This document shows, piece by piece, positions 28,853 to 36,625 of a stretch of 64,000 bases of DNA. Within the stretch, counting starts at the first letter, position 1; every line of letters starts with the position of its first letter. Under the pieces are notes generated by a model. That model worked only from the letters and a program-made list of their open reading frames with translations, was not told the origin of the DNA and ran no database searches. This stretch comes from a virus. The translations under genes and the position numbers were made by a program. Location: positions 24,428-88,427 of the IMG/VR virus record IMGVR_UViG_3300034198_015569; one strand, given 5' to 3'.

Positions 28853-30996
28853 AATATATGACAACTGGAACAGAATATCTTGCCGAAAAGCCAGATTTTA
28901 AATTGGTTGGTCGTGATGCGGAGCTTCAAGAACTTGCTTCAATTCTCATGCGAAATCGTGCTAATTCTGTTCTATTGGTTGGTGCCGGTGGAGTTGGTTG
29001 CACGGCTCTTTGCCTTGGTCTCCAGGCTCTTAAGAATCAGCCAAATGTACCGTTCGATATCGTGTCTAAGCGTTTGTTTTGGCTGAACGTGGATGATCTT
29101 TTCTCTTCTGAAAATGCTGCGGCGGAATTCCAGAAGGTTTTGAACACACTTCGCAAGACTCCTGATTCTGTTCTTATTATCGAGGATACGAAGGATTTCA
29201 TTGAAGCCGCTCGTAACAATGGTTCAACCAACTTTATCAACCCGCTTAATGCAGCGGTAAAGGATGGTTATATACAGGTTATCCTTGAAACCCGAGATGA
29301 GGATTTGGACCTGATTCTTAAATCACATTCCGATATGCGAGAATGCTACACGATGATGGACCTTGGGGAACCTACTGGTGCTGCCCTTGAGGAAATCGTA
29401 AAGGTTTCTGCCGAATCGCTTTCTCGTTTCCATGGTATTAAGCTTGATCCGGCTGTTATTAAGGCTTCAATTGATTTAACAAATAAGTATCGTACACAGG
29501 ATTTGGGCCTTAATCGTGCTCAACCTGAACGCACTGTTACTTTGATTGATCGTGCTTTTGCTACTTATCGTTTGAATGCGCACAAGGCACCTCCTGGATT
29601 TAAGGAGCTTGAAGCAAAGTATAATGCAACAAATGATTCTTCCATTTATGAAGAATTGAGGTCTCGGTTTATGGTTTGGGAAGCGTCTCAGACAAAACTA
29701 AAGAATCTATTCCGTCTTCAGAGGCAGGCTGAAACTGCTATTGTGGAATTCGAAGAACAGATTGAAACTATTAAGAAGGAAGAGGAAGATCGCCGAAAGC
29801 GTGGTGATAATGTCACTGAAGGAAAGTTTAATGCGCTGAACCAACTTTCTTCAAATAATGGATTTGAAAGTGCTGCGGTAACAGAAATTCGCCAAAAGAT
29901 TGAAGAATTGAATAAGGCTGCGGCTGCAAACAAGGCTGAATTTGAATCTGAAACGGCGAAGATCAATGAGCATTTGATTTTGACGAATGATTTGATTGTT
30001 GCTGAATTTAGCAGCATTTCTGGAATTGATGTTTCCAAGCTGAACGAAGATGATCGTATTAAGCTGAAGAATTTGGCCGAAACTCTTAATCAAAGAATCT
30101 TTGGTCAACATGAAGCTGTGCGTCGTCTGTCTGACGCTGTGAAGGTGGCCCGCACGGGTAAGAAGATGAACAATCGCCCGCAAGCTTCATTCATGTTCCT
30201 TGGCCCGTCTGGTGTGGGTAAGACTGAAATCGCCAAGGCTCTTGCTGTATCCTTGTTCGGAGATGAAGGCGCATTGATGCGTTTTGATATGTCTGAATAT
30301 ATGGAAAAGCATGCTGTTGCTAAGATGATTGGTGCACCTCCTGGCTATGAAGGCTTTGAAGCTGGAGGTATTCTTACCAATGCAGCACGTAAGTTTCCTA
30401 ATCGAATTTATCTATTTGATGAAATCGAGAAGGCACACCCTGACGTGTTCAATATCTTTCTTCAAATCCTTTCGGATGGTCGTTTGACTGATAACGTTGG
30501 CCGTACCGTGTCTTTTGCAGATGCGATTATTATTATGACTACCAATATTGGACAGCCGATTGCACTTGATCCCGATTTGACTTGGGAAGAGATTGAAGCG
30601 GGAATGAAGGAAGAACTTGATAAAACCTATCGTTCTGAATTCTTGAATCGTTTTGCTGGGCGACAGAATATTGTTTGTTTCAAGAAATTGGAACTTGAAC
30701 ATATTGAAAATATCGTTCGTAGGGAAATTAAGAATCTTAATATTACCTATGGTGAAATGGGTGTAGAGATTGAGATTTCTGATAAGAGCCTTAAAGCTTT
30801 TTGTCGTGATCATTATGACCCAAAAATTGGTGCCCGTGGTCTACCCGGTTACATCCAAGCTAATTTGGAGCCAACCATTGTAAATACAATCCTTGACACG
30901 CCTGATGCTTCAGGTACAATGATTGTTGAATATAATGAAGCGACAAAAGCTTTTGATATTTCAATGAATATAAAAGAAAGTTTGGCTGCGGCCTGA
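28849..30996 (+). CDS. ClpB/ClpC-like AAA+ protein with degenerate first ATPase site
   Basis: 715 aa. Domain 1 has GRDAELQELASIL and LLVGAGGVGCTAL near residue 44, where the Walker A Lys is replaced by Cys. A coiled coil of about 100 residues follows (residues 270-390). Domain 2 is intact: FGQHEAVRRLSDAV, MFLGPSGVGKTEIAKALA near 452, FDMSEYMEKHAVAKMIGAPPG, YLFDEIEKAHPDVFN near 520, MTTNIG, and the C-terminal Clp D2-small domain (RIGARGLPGYIQ-like). It should unfold or disaggregate protein through one active ring. Not a host copy: the first ring is dead and it sits in a phage block with membrane and coiled-coil partners. Confidence 0.85.
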   Translation: MKYMTTGTEYLAEKPDFKLVGRDAELQELASILMRNRANSVLLVGAGGVGCTALCLGLQALKNQPNVPFDIVSKRLFWLNVDDLFSSENAAAEFQKVLNTLRKTPDSVLIIEDTKDFIEAARNNGSTNFINPLNAAVKDGYIQVILETRDEDLDLILKSHSDMRECYTMMDLGEPTGAALEEIVKVSAESLSRFHGIKLDPAVIKASIDLTNKYRTQDLGLNRAQPERTVTLIDRAFATYRLNAHKAPPGFKELEAKYNATNDSSIYEELRSRFMVWEASQTKLKNLFRLQRQAETAIVEFEEQIETIKKEEEDRRKRGDNVTEGKFNALNQLSSNNGFESAAVTEIRQKIEELNKAAAANKAEFESETAKINEHLILTNDLIVAEFSSISGIDVSKLNEDDRIKLKNLAETLNQRIFGQHEAVRRLSDAVKVARTGKKMNNRPQASFMFLGPSGVGKTEIAKALAVSLFGDEGALMRFDMSEYMEKHAVAKMIGAPPGYEGFEAGGILTNAARKFPNRIYLFDEIEKAHPDVFNIFLQILSDGRLTDNVGRTVSFADAIIIMTTNIGQPIALDPDLTWEEIEAGMKEELDKTYRSEFLNRFAGRQNIVCFKKLELEHIENIVRREIKNLNITYGEMGVEIEISDKSLKAFCRDHYDPKIGARGLPGYIQANLEPTIVNTILDTPDASGTMIVEYNEATKAFDISMNIKESLAAA

Positions 30997-31006
30997 AAGG
31001 CAATGA

Positions 31007-31744
31007 ATGTCTGATTCTTTACTTGATAAGATGAAGCGATTGAATGATTCGGTTAATTCCAATTCATTCAATCGCCAGAAAACACACGATCAATCACGTA
31101 TTGGTCGAATGCAAGATGATGTAACCAAGCTTCATCGCTTTTGGCTACAATTTACTTTTGCATGTTGGTGGGTTTGGACACGAATTCTTTTTCCTATTTT
31201 CAGATTTATGTCTAAACCAATGAGATGGGCATTTTATGCCTATCGTCATCTCTGGAGTATTGTAGTTTATACACAGGATAAATATGGAGCACTTGTTTTT
31301 TCGAAGATGCGTGCTGGTATGTTTCTGACAGCAACTGTCATTATTCTTTATATGATGCCAGTTATTGCAAACCTGACATATGACACTACAATGTTTGCAG
31401 CCACGGTTGATTATGACGAAGAGGTTTATCTAACCAATTCTCAGGAAATCATTCCAGAATCAGACATTCATTCTGTCCAAGGTTGTAATAAACTTCCTTG
31501 CACTGATGATAATAGTATTTACTATCGTGTGAACCCGTCTTTGTTCAATCATATCTGGAGTTTTATTACCAATAAGAATTGGTTTTTTCCAGATTATGTT
31601 GCGGCGGCTGTTCCTCCTGGCGTGAGTAAGTGTAAGATCACGTCATATGGAATTCGTATTAAGCTTCTGATTCGAAATGCGGATATATATCCCGACCTTC
31701 TGCAAGCGAGTTGTCAACCTATAAATACTGAAATTGGAAAATGA
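31007..31744 (+). CDS. Membrane protein, 245 aa, with large external domain
   Basis: N-terminal 45 residues are polar and basic; aromatic hydrophobic segments at about 48-70 and 100-125 (AGMFLTATVIILYMMPVIANLTY). The rest is an external-looking domain with four Cys (GCNKLPC, SKCKIT, ASCQPIN). No gene family recognised. It follows the ClpB-like gene and probably belongs to the same unit. Confidence 0.75.
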   Translation: MSDSLLDKMKRLNDSVNSNSFNRQKTHDQSRIGRMQDDVTKLHRFWLQFTFACWWVWTRILFPIFRFMSKPMRWAFYAYRHLWSIVVYTQDKYGALVFSKMRAGMFLTATVIILYMMPVIANLTYDTTMFAATVDYDEEVYLTNSQEIIPESDIHSVQGCNKLPCTDDNSIYYRVNPSLFNHIWSFITNKNWFFPDYVAAAVPPGVSKCKITSYGIRIKLLIRNADIYPDLLQASCQPINTEIGK

Positions 31745-31745
31745 A

Positions 31746-32123
31746 ATGAAATATGCTATAATTACAACGTTCTGTTTACTTTTTCTTGCTGCATGTGATT
31801 CGGATGCTAATGTTGCTTCCTATAATTTATCTAAAGCAGCGGACCAATTTGAAATCAATCGCAGAATTGTTTTCTATAATGGTATTACTGATAGTTATAT
31901 GTTAACTATCGAGGGACTATGCTCATTGGGTAATGATGACAAGCCGGGACAACGCACAGTAACTTGTAAAGTTGGCCCCAATGCTTATAAAAAACATTAT
32001 TTGGGTCTTTCCGATAATGTGACGTATTTTGCAGAACAACTTGAATCGGCACAGGTAAGTAAATACCATTATAAGGTTATTTTCAAACCTTCTGTCATTC
32101 TTCCCGATGTAGATTTAAAATGA
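31746..32123 (+). CDS. Lipoprotein, 125 aa
   Basis: Start at ATG 31746 gives a lipoprotein signal MKYAIITTFCLLFLAAC with Cys 17 as lipid site. The mature domain contains two Cys (GLCSLG, VTCKVG) and Tyr/Asn-rich beta sequence. Could sit in the outer membrane as an exclusion or partner protein; no motif proves it. Confidence 0.75.
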   Translation: MKYAIITTFCLLFLAACDSDANVASYNLSKAADQFEINRRIVFYNGITDSYMLTIEGLCSLGNDDKPGQRTVTCKVGPNAYKKHYLGLSDNVTYFAEQLESAQVSKYHYKVIFKPSVILPDVDLK

Positions 32124-32142
32124 TCCTAGAAAATAATTTTCA

Positions 32143-32171
32143 TTGACACCACAAAAAAGTTGATATAAAAT
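32143..32171 (+). promoter_or_regulatory. Promoter before the CUA tRNA
   Basis: TTGACA 32143-32148, 17 bases, TAAAAT 32166-32171 (TATAAA at spacing 15 also fits). Confidence 0.7.
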
Positions 32172-32188
32172 TATAAATCATTAAGTAT

Positions 32189-32264
32189 GATCCATTAGTT
32201 TAAGGGTAAAACACCGGGCTCTAATCCCGGAGATGACAGATACCAGCACTGTCATGGGTTGCCA
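32189..32264 (+). tRNA. Suppressor-type tRNA, anticodon CUA
   Basis: Acceptor GATCCAT/ATGGGTT, D-arm GTTT-AAGGGTA-AAAC, anticodon arm CCGGG-CTCTAAT-CCCGG (perfect stem), giving CTA at 34-36, which reads UAG. T-stem GACAG/CTGTC closes a nine-base loop ATACCAGCA instead of TTCGANN. GCCA is encoded. The D-arm resembles that of tRNA-Gln(CUG) at 20176. Its own promoter lies 18 bases upstream. Confidence 0.8.
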
Positions 32265-32285
32265 ATGAAAATAAAAGGAAAGAAA

Positions 32286-32336
32286 ATGACCCTCTAGATT
32301 AAAAAGTATTAGATTCGTGGTCCCCCGTGTACCTAA
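32286..32336 (+). CDS. Short ORF with two in-frame UAG codons next to the CUA tRNA
   Basis: AAAGGAAAG then ATG ACC CTC TAG. If UAG is read, the frame continues IKKY, a second UAG, IRGPPCT and stops at TAA 32334-32336. Without suppression the product is MTL. Might be a sensor or leader for suppressor activity; could also be chance. Confidence 0.3.
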
Positions 32337-32381
32337 TTGAACCAAATAAACAAAATTTAATTCAATTAGGAGAATACACAA

Positions 32382-32753
32382 ATGATTAACAACATCGAAA
32401 AGTACATTAATTCTAACCATCTTTACACTCAATATAACCTTGTGAGAAAGCAAGGCCAGCGTCTTATAGATGCAGCTACGGTAAATTCTAAAGAGGAATA
32501 CCTAGCTTGGGTAAAGGATTGGAAAGAATCTATTAAGAACCTCGAATCTCATATTCGTTATTGTAAGTTTATGCGCAGTCCAGTACGTCAAGAAAATGAT
32601 CCAAATAAGCCAGAAGGCTTCATAATTGATGCTGATCAATATTGTCGGTTTGCAAACGCATATGGACTTCTCGCTCATGAACTTTACAATAAGCGTGTTG
32701 AAATGAAAGAGGCTTCAATTGAAGCAAAGAAAAAGCTTCTAGAAGTAGCATAA
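32382..32753 (+). CDS. Hypothetical protein, 123 aa, tandem paralogue 1
   Basis: TAGGAGAATACACAA precedes ATG. Helical, with EEYLAWVKDWKESIKNLESHIRYCKFMRS, a segment also found in the next gene (EKYLEWVEAWKK...). The two are tandem paralogues of a family seen in T4-like and other large phages. Function unknown. Confidence 0.8.
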   Translation: MINNIEKYINSNHLYTQYNLVRKQGQRLIDAATVNSKEEYLAWVKDWKESIKNLESHIRYCKFMRSPVRQENDPNKPEGFIIDADQYCRFANAYGLLAHELYNKRVEMKEASIEAKKKLLEVA

Positions 32754-32762
32754 GTAAAATTA

Positions 32763-32792
32763 GGAGGCTGGAAATTAATCCAGCCTCCCTAT
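32763..32792 (+). terminator. Terminator between the paralogues
   Basis: GGAGGCTGGA (32763-32772) and TCCAGCCTCC (32779-32788) make a perfect 10-bp stem around six bases. The following T-run is weak. Confidence 0.65.
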
Positions 32793-32834
32793 TGAAATCT
32801 CATTTAGAATCATATATTGTGAAGGAGAAATTAA

Positions 32835-33182
32835 ATGCAGAAGTTTAATACGCAGCGTCAGCTTTCCAATTATAAGAATAAGCATACTCATGAAGTAAAT
32901 ATCAATGAGTTGCGGAATAATATTCTTTATACAATTGCTCTAGCTGATGTTGATACTCGTGAGAAGTATCTAGAATGGGTTGAGGCATGGAAGAAGACGA
33001 ACGTTGATCTTGTGAAGCTGATCAAGGCTTATAAGAAGAAGCGTCAGAATCTTTCGAATGATTCGGCTTCTACCGAAGGAATTCTTGCTGAAGCTCGCTA
33101 TCTCGCACAGTCTTTTTATGCGCAGCGTTATCGTATGAAGATTATGTCAATTCTTAATCAGGCTGATGATTTGGAAGTTTGA
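32835..33182 (+). CDS. Hypothetical protein, 115 aa, tandem paralogue 2
   Basis: GAAGGAGAAATTAA precedes ATG. QRQLSNYKNKHTHEVNINELRNNILYTIALADVDTREKYLEWVEAWKK is strikingly conserved in phage proteins I recall, always of unknown function; helical and basic. GC-richer codons than the preceding paralogue suggest different age or expression. Confidence 0.8.
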   Translation: MQKFNTQRQLSNYKNKHTHEVNINELRNNILYTIALADVDTREKYLEWVEAWKKTNVDLVKLIKAYKKKRQNLSNDSASTEGILAEARYLAQSFYAQRYRMKIMSILNQADDLEV

Positions 33183-33589
33183 ATATAAATAAATTAGGAT
33201 ATTTGTTGAGTTTATTAAATTTATCGTCGGTTTCACAGGGAACAGTAGGTCTTGGATTTGCAATTGCTCATTATGTAGCAGAAGGCAAAATAGTTTCCAT
33301 TCCATTAAACGACAATCAAGATTATGATTTAGTTGTTGAAGAAAATGGGAAACTTAAAAAAGTTCAAGTCAAAACATCTCGTGTGAAAGAGAACGGTAAT
33401 TTTAGAGTCGAAATACGAAAAATTCGATCAAATAAAACAATAAATAAAGTAATAGAATTTAATAATACAACTTGTGATATTGTATTTGTATATTGTGATG
33501 ATGGAACAAAATATTCAATACCATCTGATAAAATACATACAAAAACTACAATTGTATTAAATCAAAAGTTTAATGAATTTAAACTTTAA
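33179..33589 (+). CDS. PD-(D/E)XK nuclease, PDDEXK_5-like, abutting tRNA-Ser
   Basis: TTG start overlapping the previous stop; 136 aa. GLGFAIAHYVAEGKIVSIPLND, then YDLVVEENGKLKKVQVKTSR has D and Q-V-K of the small PD-(D/E)XK family linked with group I introns and homing. Its stop lies two bases before tRNA-Ser(UGA). Very AT-rich codons mark it as an insert. A second member, 34674-35063, ends inside another tRNA-Ser. Confidence 0.7.
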   Translation: MNINKLGYLLSLLNLSSVSQGTVGLGFAIAHYVAEGKIVSIPLNDNQDYDLVVEENGKLKKVQVKTSRVKENGNFRVEIRKIRSNKTINKVIEFNNTTCDIVFVYCDDGTKYSIPSDKIHTKTTIVLNQKFNEFKL

Positions 33590-33590
33590 T

Positions 33591-33683
33591 GGATACTGAA
33601 CTTCACCAGCGTGGAGCCCGATCTTGAAAATCGGTGGAACCCCTAGTAAGGGTTTGGAGGGCAGCACTACCCGGTATCCGCCA
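33591..33683 (+). tRNA. tRNA-Ser(UGA)
   Basis: Acceptor GGATACT/GGTATCC, anticodon arm CCGAT-CTTGAAA-ATCGG, long variable arm AACCC/GGGTT, GCCA. T-arm is poor: GGG/CCC around CAGCACTA. Confidence 0.8.
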
Positions 33684-33689
33684 ATTCTT

Positions 33690-33780
33690 GGAAAGTAAAC
33701 CATACGGGGTATGGCACTGTTTGGAAAACAGTTGGAACCTTGAAAAAGTGTTTGCGGATCGAGACCGCTGCTTTCCTCCA
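33690..33780 (+). tRNA. tRNA-Ser(GGA)
   Basis: Acceptor GGAAAGT/GCTTTCC, anticodon arm ACTGT-TTGGAAA-ACAGT, long variable region, T-arm GCGG-ATCGAGA-CCGC with A at 54, then TCCA. Confidence 0.8.
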
Positions 33781-33807
33781 TTTTTAAAATAATGAATAGG
33801 TGAAAAT

Positions 33808-33999
33808 ATGACTCTTACTGAACTTCACATTGAATGGGATAATCTATCTAAGTCTCGTCGTGAGACTGCTATTCGCTCATTGTTTGATGAGCTTCAGCGT
33901 GATCCAGAGCAATATGAAGATTTTATTTATGATATCCTGTCTCAAGCTGTTGATCTTGAGACCGATGATTATTTTGGAACTGAAGGCTTGAAAGTTTAA
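33808..33999 (+). CDS. Hypothetical protein, 63 aa
   Basis: ATAGGTGAAAAT precedes ATG. Small acidic helical protein (RETAIRSLFDELQRDPEQYEDFIYDIL). Not recognised. Confidence 0.7.
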   Translation: MTLTELHIEWDNLSKSRRETAIRSLFDELQRDPEQYEDFIYDILSQAVDLETDDYFGTEGLKV

Positions 34000-34014
34000 T
34001 TTTTCTCTGTATAA

Positions 34015-34043
34015 TTAACTCCTCATTAACTTAAAGGAGTTAA
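34015..34043 (+). promoter_or_regulatory. Hairpin hiding a ribosome site
   Basis: TTAACTCCT (34015-34023) pairs perfectly with AGGAGTTAA (34035-34043). The 3' strand contains the AGGAG ribosome site of the membrane-protein gene at 34048. It could act as a temperature- or factor-dependent translational switch. Confidence 0.5.
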
Positions 34044-34047
34044 GAAA

Positions 34048-34245
34048 ATGAATAATTTTTGGTTGGCATTTTTTCTCGCTGCGGGAATGACCTTTTGGTC
34101 AATCATCACATATATAGTTGTATATTTTCTAGTTGGATTGCTTGGAGTTGTACTCGCAATTATCATAATTTTTGGTATGTTTTTGCTGGTGTTGTGGCTA
34201 TTGGCACATCTCATTATGGAGAGACCGATTCCCACTGAACCGTAA
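34048..34245 (+). CDS. Small membrane protein, 65 aa
   Basis: Almost wholly hydrophobic from residue 4 to 57 with two helices (FWLAFFLAAGMTFWSIITYIVVYF and LLGVVLAIIIIFGMFLLVLWLL) and a short polar tail (MERPIPTEP). Its ribosome site lies in a 9-bp hairpin. Size and shape would suit a holin or antiholin, and hidden translation start would fit timed lysis, but no direct evidence exists. Confidence 0.7.
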   Translation: MNNFWLAFFLAAGMTFWSIITYIVVYFLVGLLGVVLAIIIIFGMFLLVLWLLAHLIMERPIPTEP

Positions 34246-34258
34246 AAGTGGTCTAAAT

Positions 34259-34333
34259 GCTCCCTTAGCTCAGTGGTAGAGCGCTTCTATGACACGGAAG
34301 AAGTCGTATGTTCGATTCATACAGGGAGCACCA
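34259..34333 (+). tRNA. tRNA-Val(GAC)
   Basis: Acceptor GCTCCCT/AGGGAGC, D-arm GCTC-AGTGGTA-GAGC, anticodon arm CTTCT-ATGACAC-GGAAG, T-arm GTATG-TTCGATT-CATAC, ACCA. Confidence 0.9.
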
Positions 34334-34377
34334 TTAAGTTTTCTTTAACCATATACTATCGCACTGCAATAACATCA

Positions 34378-34406
34378 TTGACAGCGAAGATAGCCATTGA
34401 TACCTT
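34378..34406 (+). promoter_or_regulatory. Weak promoter
   Basis: TTGACA 34378-34383, 17 bases, TACCTT 34401-34406 (poor -10). Confidence 0.35.
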
Positions 34407-34436
34407 CTCCTTACATTCAATCAAGGGGAGGCTTTA

Positions 34437-34655
34437 ATGACCCATCTCTTTAAGAAGCTGTTTCGTAATGTGATCAAGGGTTCGGTTGTGTTCGTTGGCT
34501 CTGGTATAATCGGAGCGGTTCTAATGTACACAATGTGGCTGATGCCCCTGGCGTATGCTGCTTTTTGGGGTTTCGTGGCTGTTCTCTATATCGGGTATCT
34601 CGTCTATGAAGTGAGAGAATGGCGGCATGGATGCTGCACACGGTACTGGAGTTAA
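34437..34655 (+). CDS. Small membrane protein, 72 aa
   Basis: AGGGGAGGCTTTA before ATG. Two helices (GSVVFVGSGIIGAVLMYTMWL, LAYAAFWGFVAVLYIGYLVY) and a short tail with Cys pair (HGCCTRYW). GC content higher than neighbours. Unknown function. Confidence 0.75.
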   Translation: MTHLFKKLFRNVIKGSVVFVGSGIIGAVLMYTMWLMPLAYAAFWGFVAVLYIGYLVYEVREWRHGCCTRYWS

Positions 34656-34673
34656 AAAAATAATTGGAGGGTA

Positions 34674-35063
34674 ATGAACGTTAATCAAAAAGGAGTTAAG
34701 GGTTTAATCAAAATTATAGACCATTTAACAGATAAAAGCTGGTATTGTTTTCCAGCTTTTGATGATCATTCTCCAGTTGACTTGATAATTATGAATGAAG
34801 CTGGTAAGCTTATGAAACTCCAGATAAAATATAGGAGTCGCATACAAAGGTTCGTATCAGAAAGATATGAACTACAAGCATCTTCCGTTGTCAACGGAAA
34901 ACGAGTAGATATCAACAGGATTTTAATAGATGGTTGGGGTGTGTATCTTGAGGAAGCACAAAAAGTAGTTTTCATCCATAAAAATTATTTAATTAATAAA
35001 AAAAGTTTTATTATTAATCCTAATATAAATTACTTATCTTTGGAAGAATGGCCGAGTGGTTGA
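34674..35063 (+). CDS. PD-(D/E)XK nuclease, PDDEXK_5-like, ending inside tRNA-Ser
   Basis: 129 aa; GGAGGGTA then ATG. FDDHSPVDLIIMNEAGKLMKLQIKYRSR gives D and Q-I-K of the same small nuclease family as 33179-33589. The last seven codons (EEWPSG and stop) are read from the acceptor and D-arm of tRNA-Ser(GCU), so gene and tRNA overlap by 22 bases. A homing gene grafted onto a tRNA 5' end. Confidence 0.7.
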   Translation: MNVNQKGVKGLIKIIDHLTDKSWYCFPAFDDHSPVDLIIMNEAGKLMKLQIKYRSRIQRFVSERYELQASSVVNGKRVDINRILIDGWGVYLEEAQKVVFIHKNYLINKKSFIINPNINYLSLEEWPSG

Positions 35064-35129
35064 TGGCGCTCCTTTGCTAAAGGAGTGTACGTAACAGTAC
35101 CATGGGTTCGAATCCCATTTCTTCCGCCA
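35042..35129 (+). tRNA. tRNA-Ser(GCU)
   Basis: Acceptor GGAAGAA/TTCTTCC, anticodon arm CTCCT-TTGCTAA-AGGAG, long variable arm, T-arm ATGGG-TTCGAAT-CCCAT, GCCA. Canonical class II tRNA. Confidence 0.9.
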
Positions 35130-35149
35130 AAATTCAAGTATAAAACCTG

Positions 35150-35177
35150 TTGACAACTCACTTCTTCGTGATATACT
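35150..35177 (+). promoter_or_regulatory. Promoter of the phosphoesterase gene
   Basis: TTGACA 35150-35155, 16 bases, TATACT 35172-35177. Confidence 0.7.
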
Positions 35178-35203
35178 TAGATAATGAACAATAAGAGAGA
35201 TTA

Positions 35204-35740
35204 ATGACAGTATTTGTAACATCCGATACGCATTTTGGACATAAACGCATAATTGAACTTTGTAATCGTCCATTTCCTTTAGAAGATAAAACTTTCGAAA
35301 TGGATGAAGTTCTAATCAAAAACTGGAATGCTAAAGTCCGACCCAATGACACAATTTATCATTTGGGCGATTATACCTATCATTATGATTCTGATTATCT
35401 CAGAGAACAGTTTGATAGGTTGAACGGACACAAATTCCTAATTGAAGGCAACCATGATCCCGCATACGTGAAGAATCTTCCGTGGGATGGTGTCTTTAAA
35501 TACCAAGAAATTAAATACAATAAGAAAGTTTTTGTTCTTTTCCACTATCCGATTCTGGAATGGAATGGGTTTCACAGAAACAAAGATGAATTGGTCTATA
35601 TTCATTTACATGGACACATTCATTCGACTCCTTTAGACTCTAAATACCCGAAAATTCGGGGACGAATGGATGTAGGTGTTGATGCCAATGGTTTCACACC
35701 ACTATCATTGGATGAAGTTATTCGATCCGTCGAATACTAA
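35204..35740 (+). CDS. Metallophosphoesterase
   Basis: 178 aa. TSDTHFGHKRII (D-x-H), HLGDYTYH (GD), LIEGNHDPAYV (GNHD), VLFHYPILEW and HLHGHIHSTP (GH-x-H) are the complete two-metal calcineurin-like site. Single-domain phosphoesterase of the phage/YfcE-like type; substrates in the family include cyclic nucleotides and 2',3'-cyclic phosphates, so an RNA-repair or anti-signalling role is possible. Own promoter directly upstream. Confidence 0.85.
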   Translation: MTVFVTSDTHFGHKRIIELCNRPFPLEDKTFEMDEVLIKNWNAKVRPNDTIYHLGDYTYHYDSDYLREQFDRLNGHKFLIEGNHDPAYVKNLPWDGVFKYQEIKYNKKVFVLFHYPILEWNGFHRNKDELVYIHLHGHIHSTPLDSKYPKIRGRMDVGVDANGFTPLSLDEVIRSVEY

Positions 35741-35772
35741 TTTGATGAAAGTAAAAAAGTTCAAATTAGTAG

Positions 35773-35801
35773 TTGACTTAAGGAGTTAACTCGAATAGAC
35801 T
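35773..35801 (+). promoter_or_regulatory. Promoter
   Basis: TTGACT 35773-35778, 17 bases, TAGACT 35796-35801. GAGTTAACTC palindrome lies in the spacer and could be an operator. Confidence 0.6.
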
Positions 35802-35858
35802 ACAGAACATAGGGGGAGTCAATACCGGAGGGGAATAACCTAACCGAAGGAGACTCAA

Positions 35859-36095
35859 ATGAACCGTGGTAATATCAGTGTGCAGGAAACGATGAAGGCT
35901 CTTCCGATGGGTGGTCGTATGACCGTCACGGGCGTGCCTCGCCAGCAGGCAGCACGAAATGATTTGATTAAAAAGATCGATCGTATCGGCAAGCTTGCGG
36001 CGGCCAACCATCAGGGAAAGGTTCCGGTGAAGTTCATTCAGCGGAATTCCCGAGGTGGTGGTATCGAAGTTTTCAAGGTCCGTGCTGGGGAATGA
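35859..36095 (+). CDS. Small basic protein, 78 aa
   Basis: GAAGGAGACTC precedes ATG. Basic and Gly-rich (ALPMGGRMTVTGVPRQQAARNDLIKKIDRI ... QRNSRGGGIEVF); may bind nucleic acid. Flanked by its own promoter and a strong terminator, so it is an independent, probably well-expressed unit. Not recognised. Confidence 0.75.
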   Translation: MNRGNISVQETMKALPMGGRMTVTGVPRQQAARNDLIKKIDRIGKLAAANHQGKVPVKFIQRNSRGGGIEVFKVRAGE

Positions 36096-36136
36096 GCACA
36101 AATCGATTGATTTGATCGATTTGCAGGACACCTGAT

Positions 36137-36168
36137 AAGCCCGGCGAATAAAATCGCCGGGCTTTTCT
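36137..36168 (+). terminator. Rho-independent terminator
   Basis: AAGCCCGGCGA and TCGCCGGGCTT form an 11-bp GC-rich stem followed by TTTTCT. A separate CAAATCGAT/ATCGATTTG hairpin lies just before it. Confidence 0.85.
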
Positions 36169-36221
36169 AACCACAAAAAAAGGAAAAAATTCCTATACAT
36201 TAAATATATGTTGGGGGAAAA

Positions 36222-36527
36222 ATGTGTATTACGGAAATACCCACCAAATCAGAAAAGTTTGTAAAGGCACAAATCATAAAGGCTGAAGAACTGGAAGATA
36301 GTTTGGACTCGGATGTTCCGGTGTATTTTGTAAATCCTCGATATAACAACACTGGCTTGTATATTTGTATCGGGGATAATGGAGAGTATGAAGTTTGGCG
36401 AGCAATTTTCTCGGAAGCAACCGAAGAAACTATAGAAGCAAATCTTATAGCTTCATTTCAAACCTTTACAGGAATTCTCGAATCAGTCAATATGGAAATC
36501 AATCGTGGGTGGTTGTATTTCCATTAA
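36222..36527 (+). CDS. Hypothetical protein, 101 aa
   Basis: GGGGGAAAAAT precedes ATG. Acidic, mixed alpha/beta (VYFVNPRYNNTGLYICIGDNGEYEVW). Not recognised. Lies just upstream of the RNA-element array. Confidence 0.7.
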   Translation: MCITEIPTKSEKFVKAQIIKAEELEDSLDSDVPVYFVNPRYNNTGLYICIGDNGEYEVWRAIFSEATEETIEANLIASFQTFTGILESVNMEINRGWLYFH

Positions 36528-36625
36528 ATAATTAAAAGAGAAGATATAATAATCTTCTCTTTTAATGAAAAATTGGATTTTGTATATAAATACACGTCCA
36601 TGATTATAATTAAGTTAATTGAATT

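Noticed and set aside
33179-35063. The two PD-(D/E)XK genes as a restriction-modification system with the 39951 methyltransferase
   Set aside because: They are small homing-type nucleases joined to tRNAs and lie several kilobases away from the methyltransferase.
35778-36200. 140-codon antisense frame opposite the small basic protein
   Set aside because: It runs through the terminator and promoter of the + strand gene, has no ribosome site and mirrors its codon bias.
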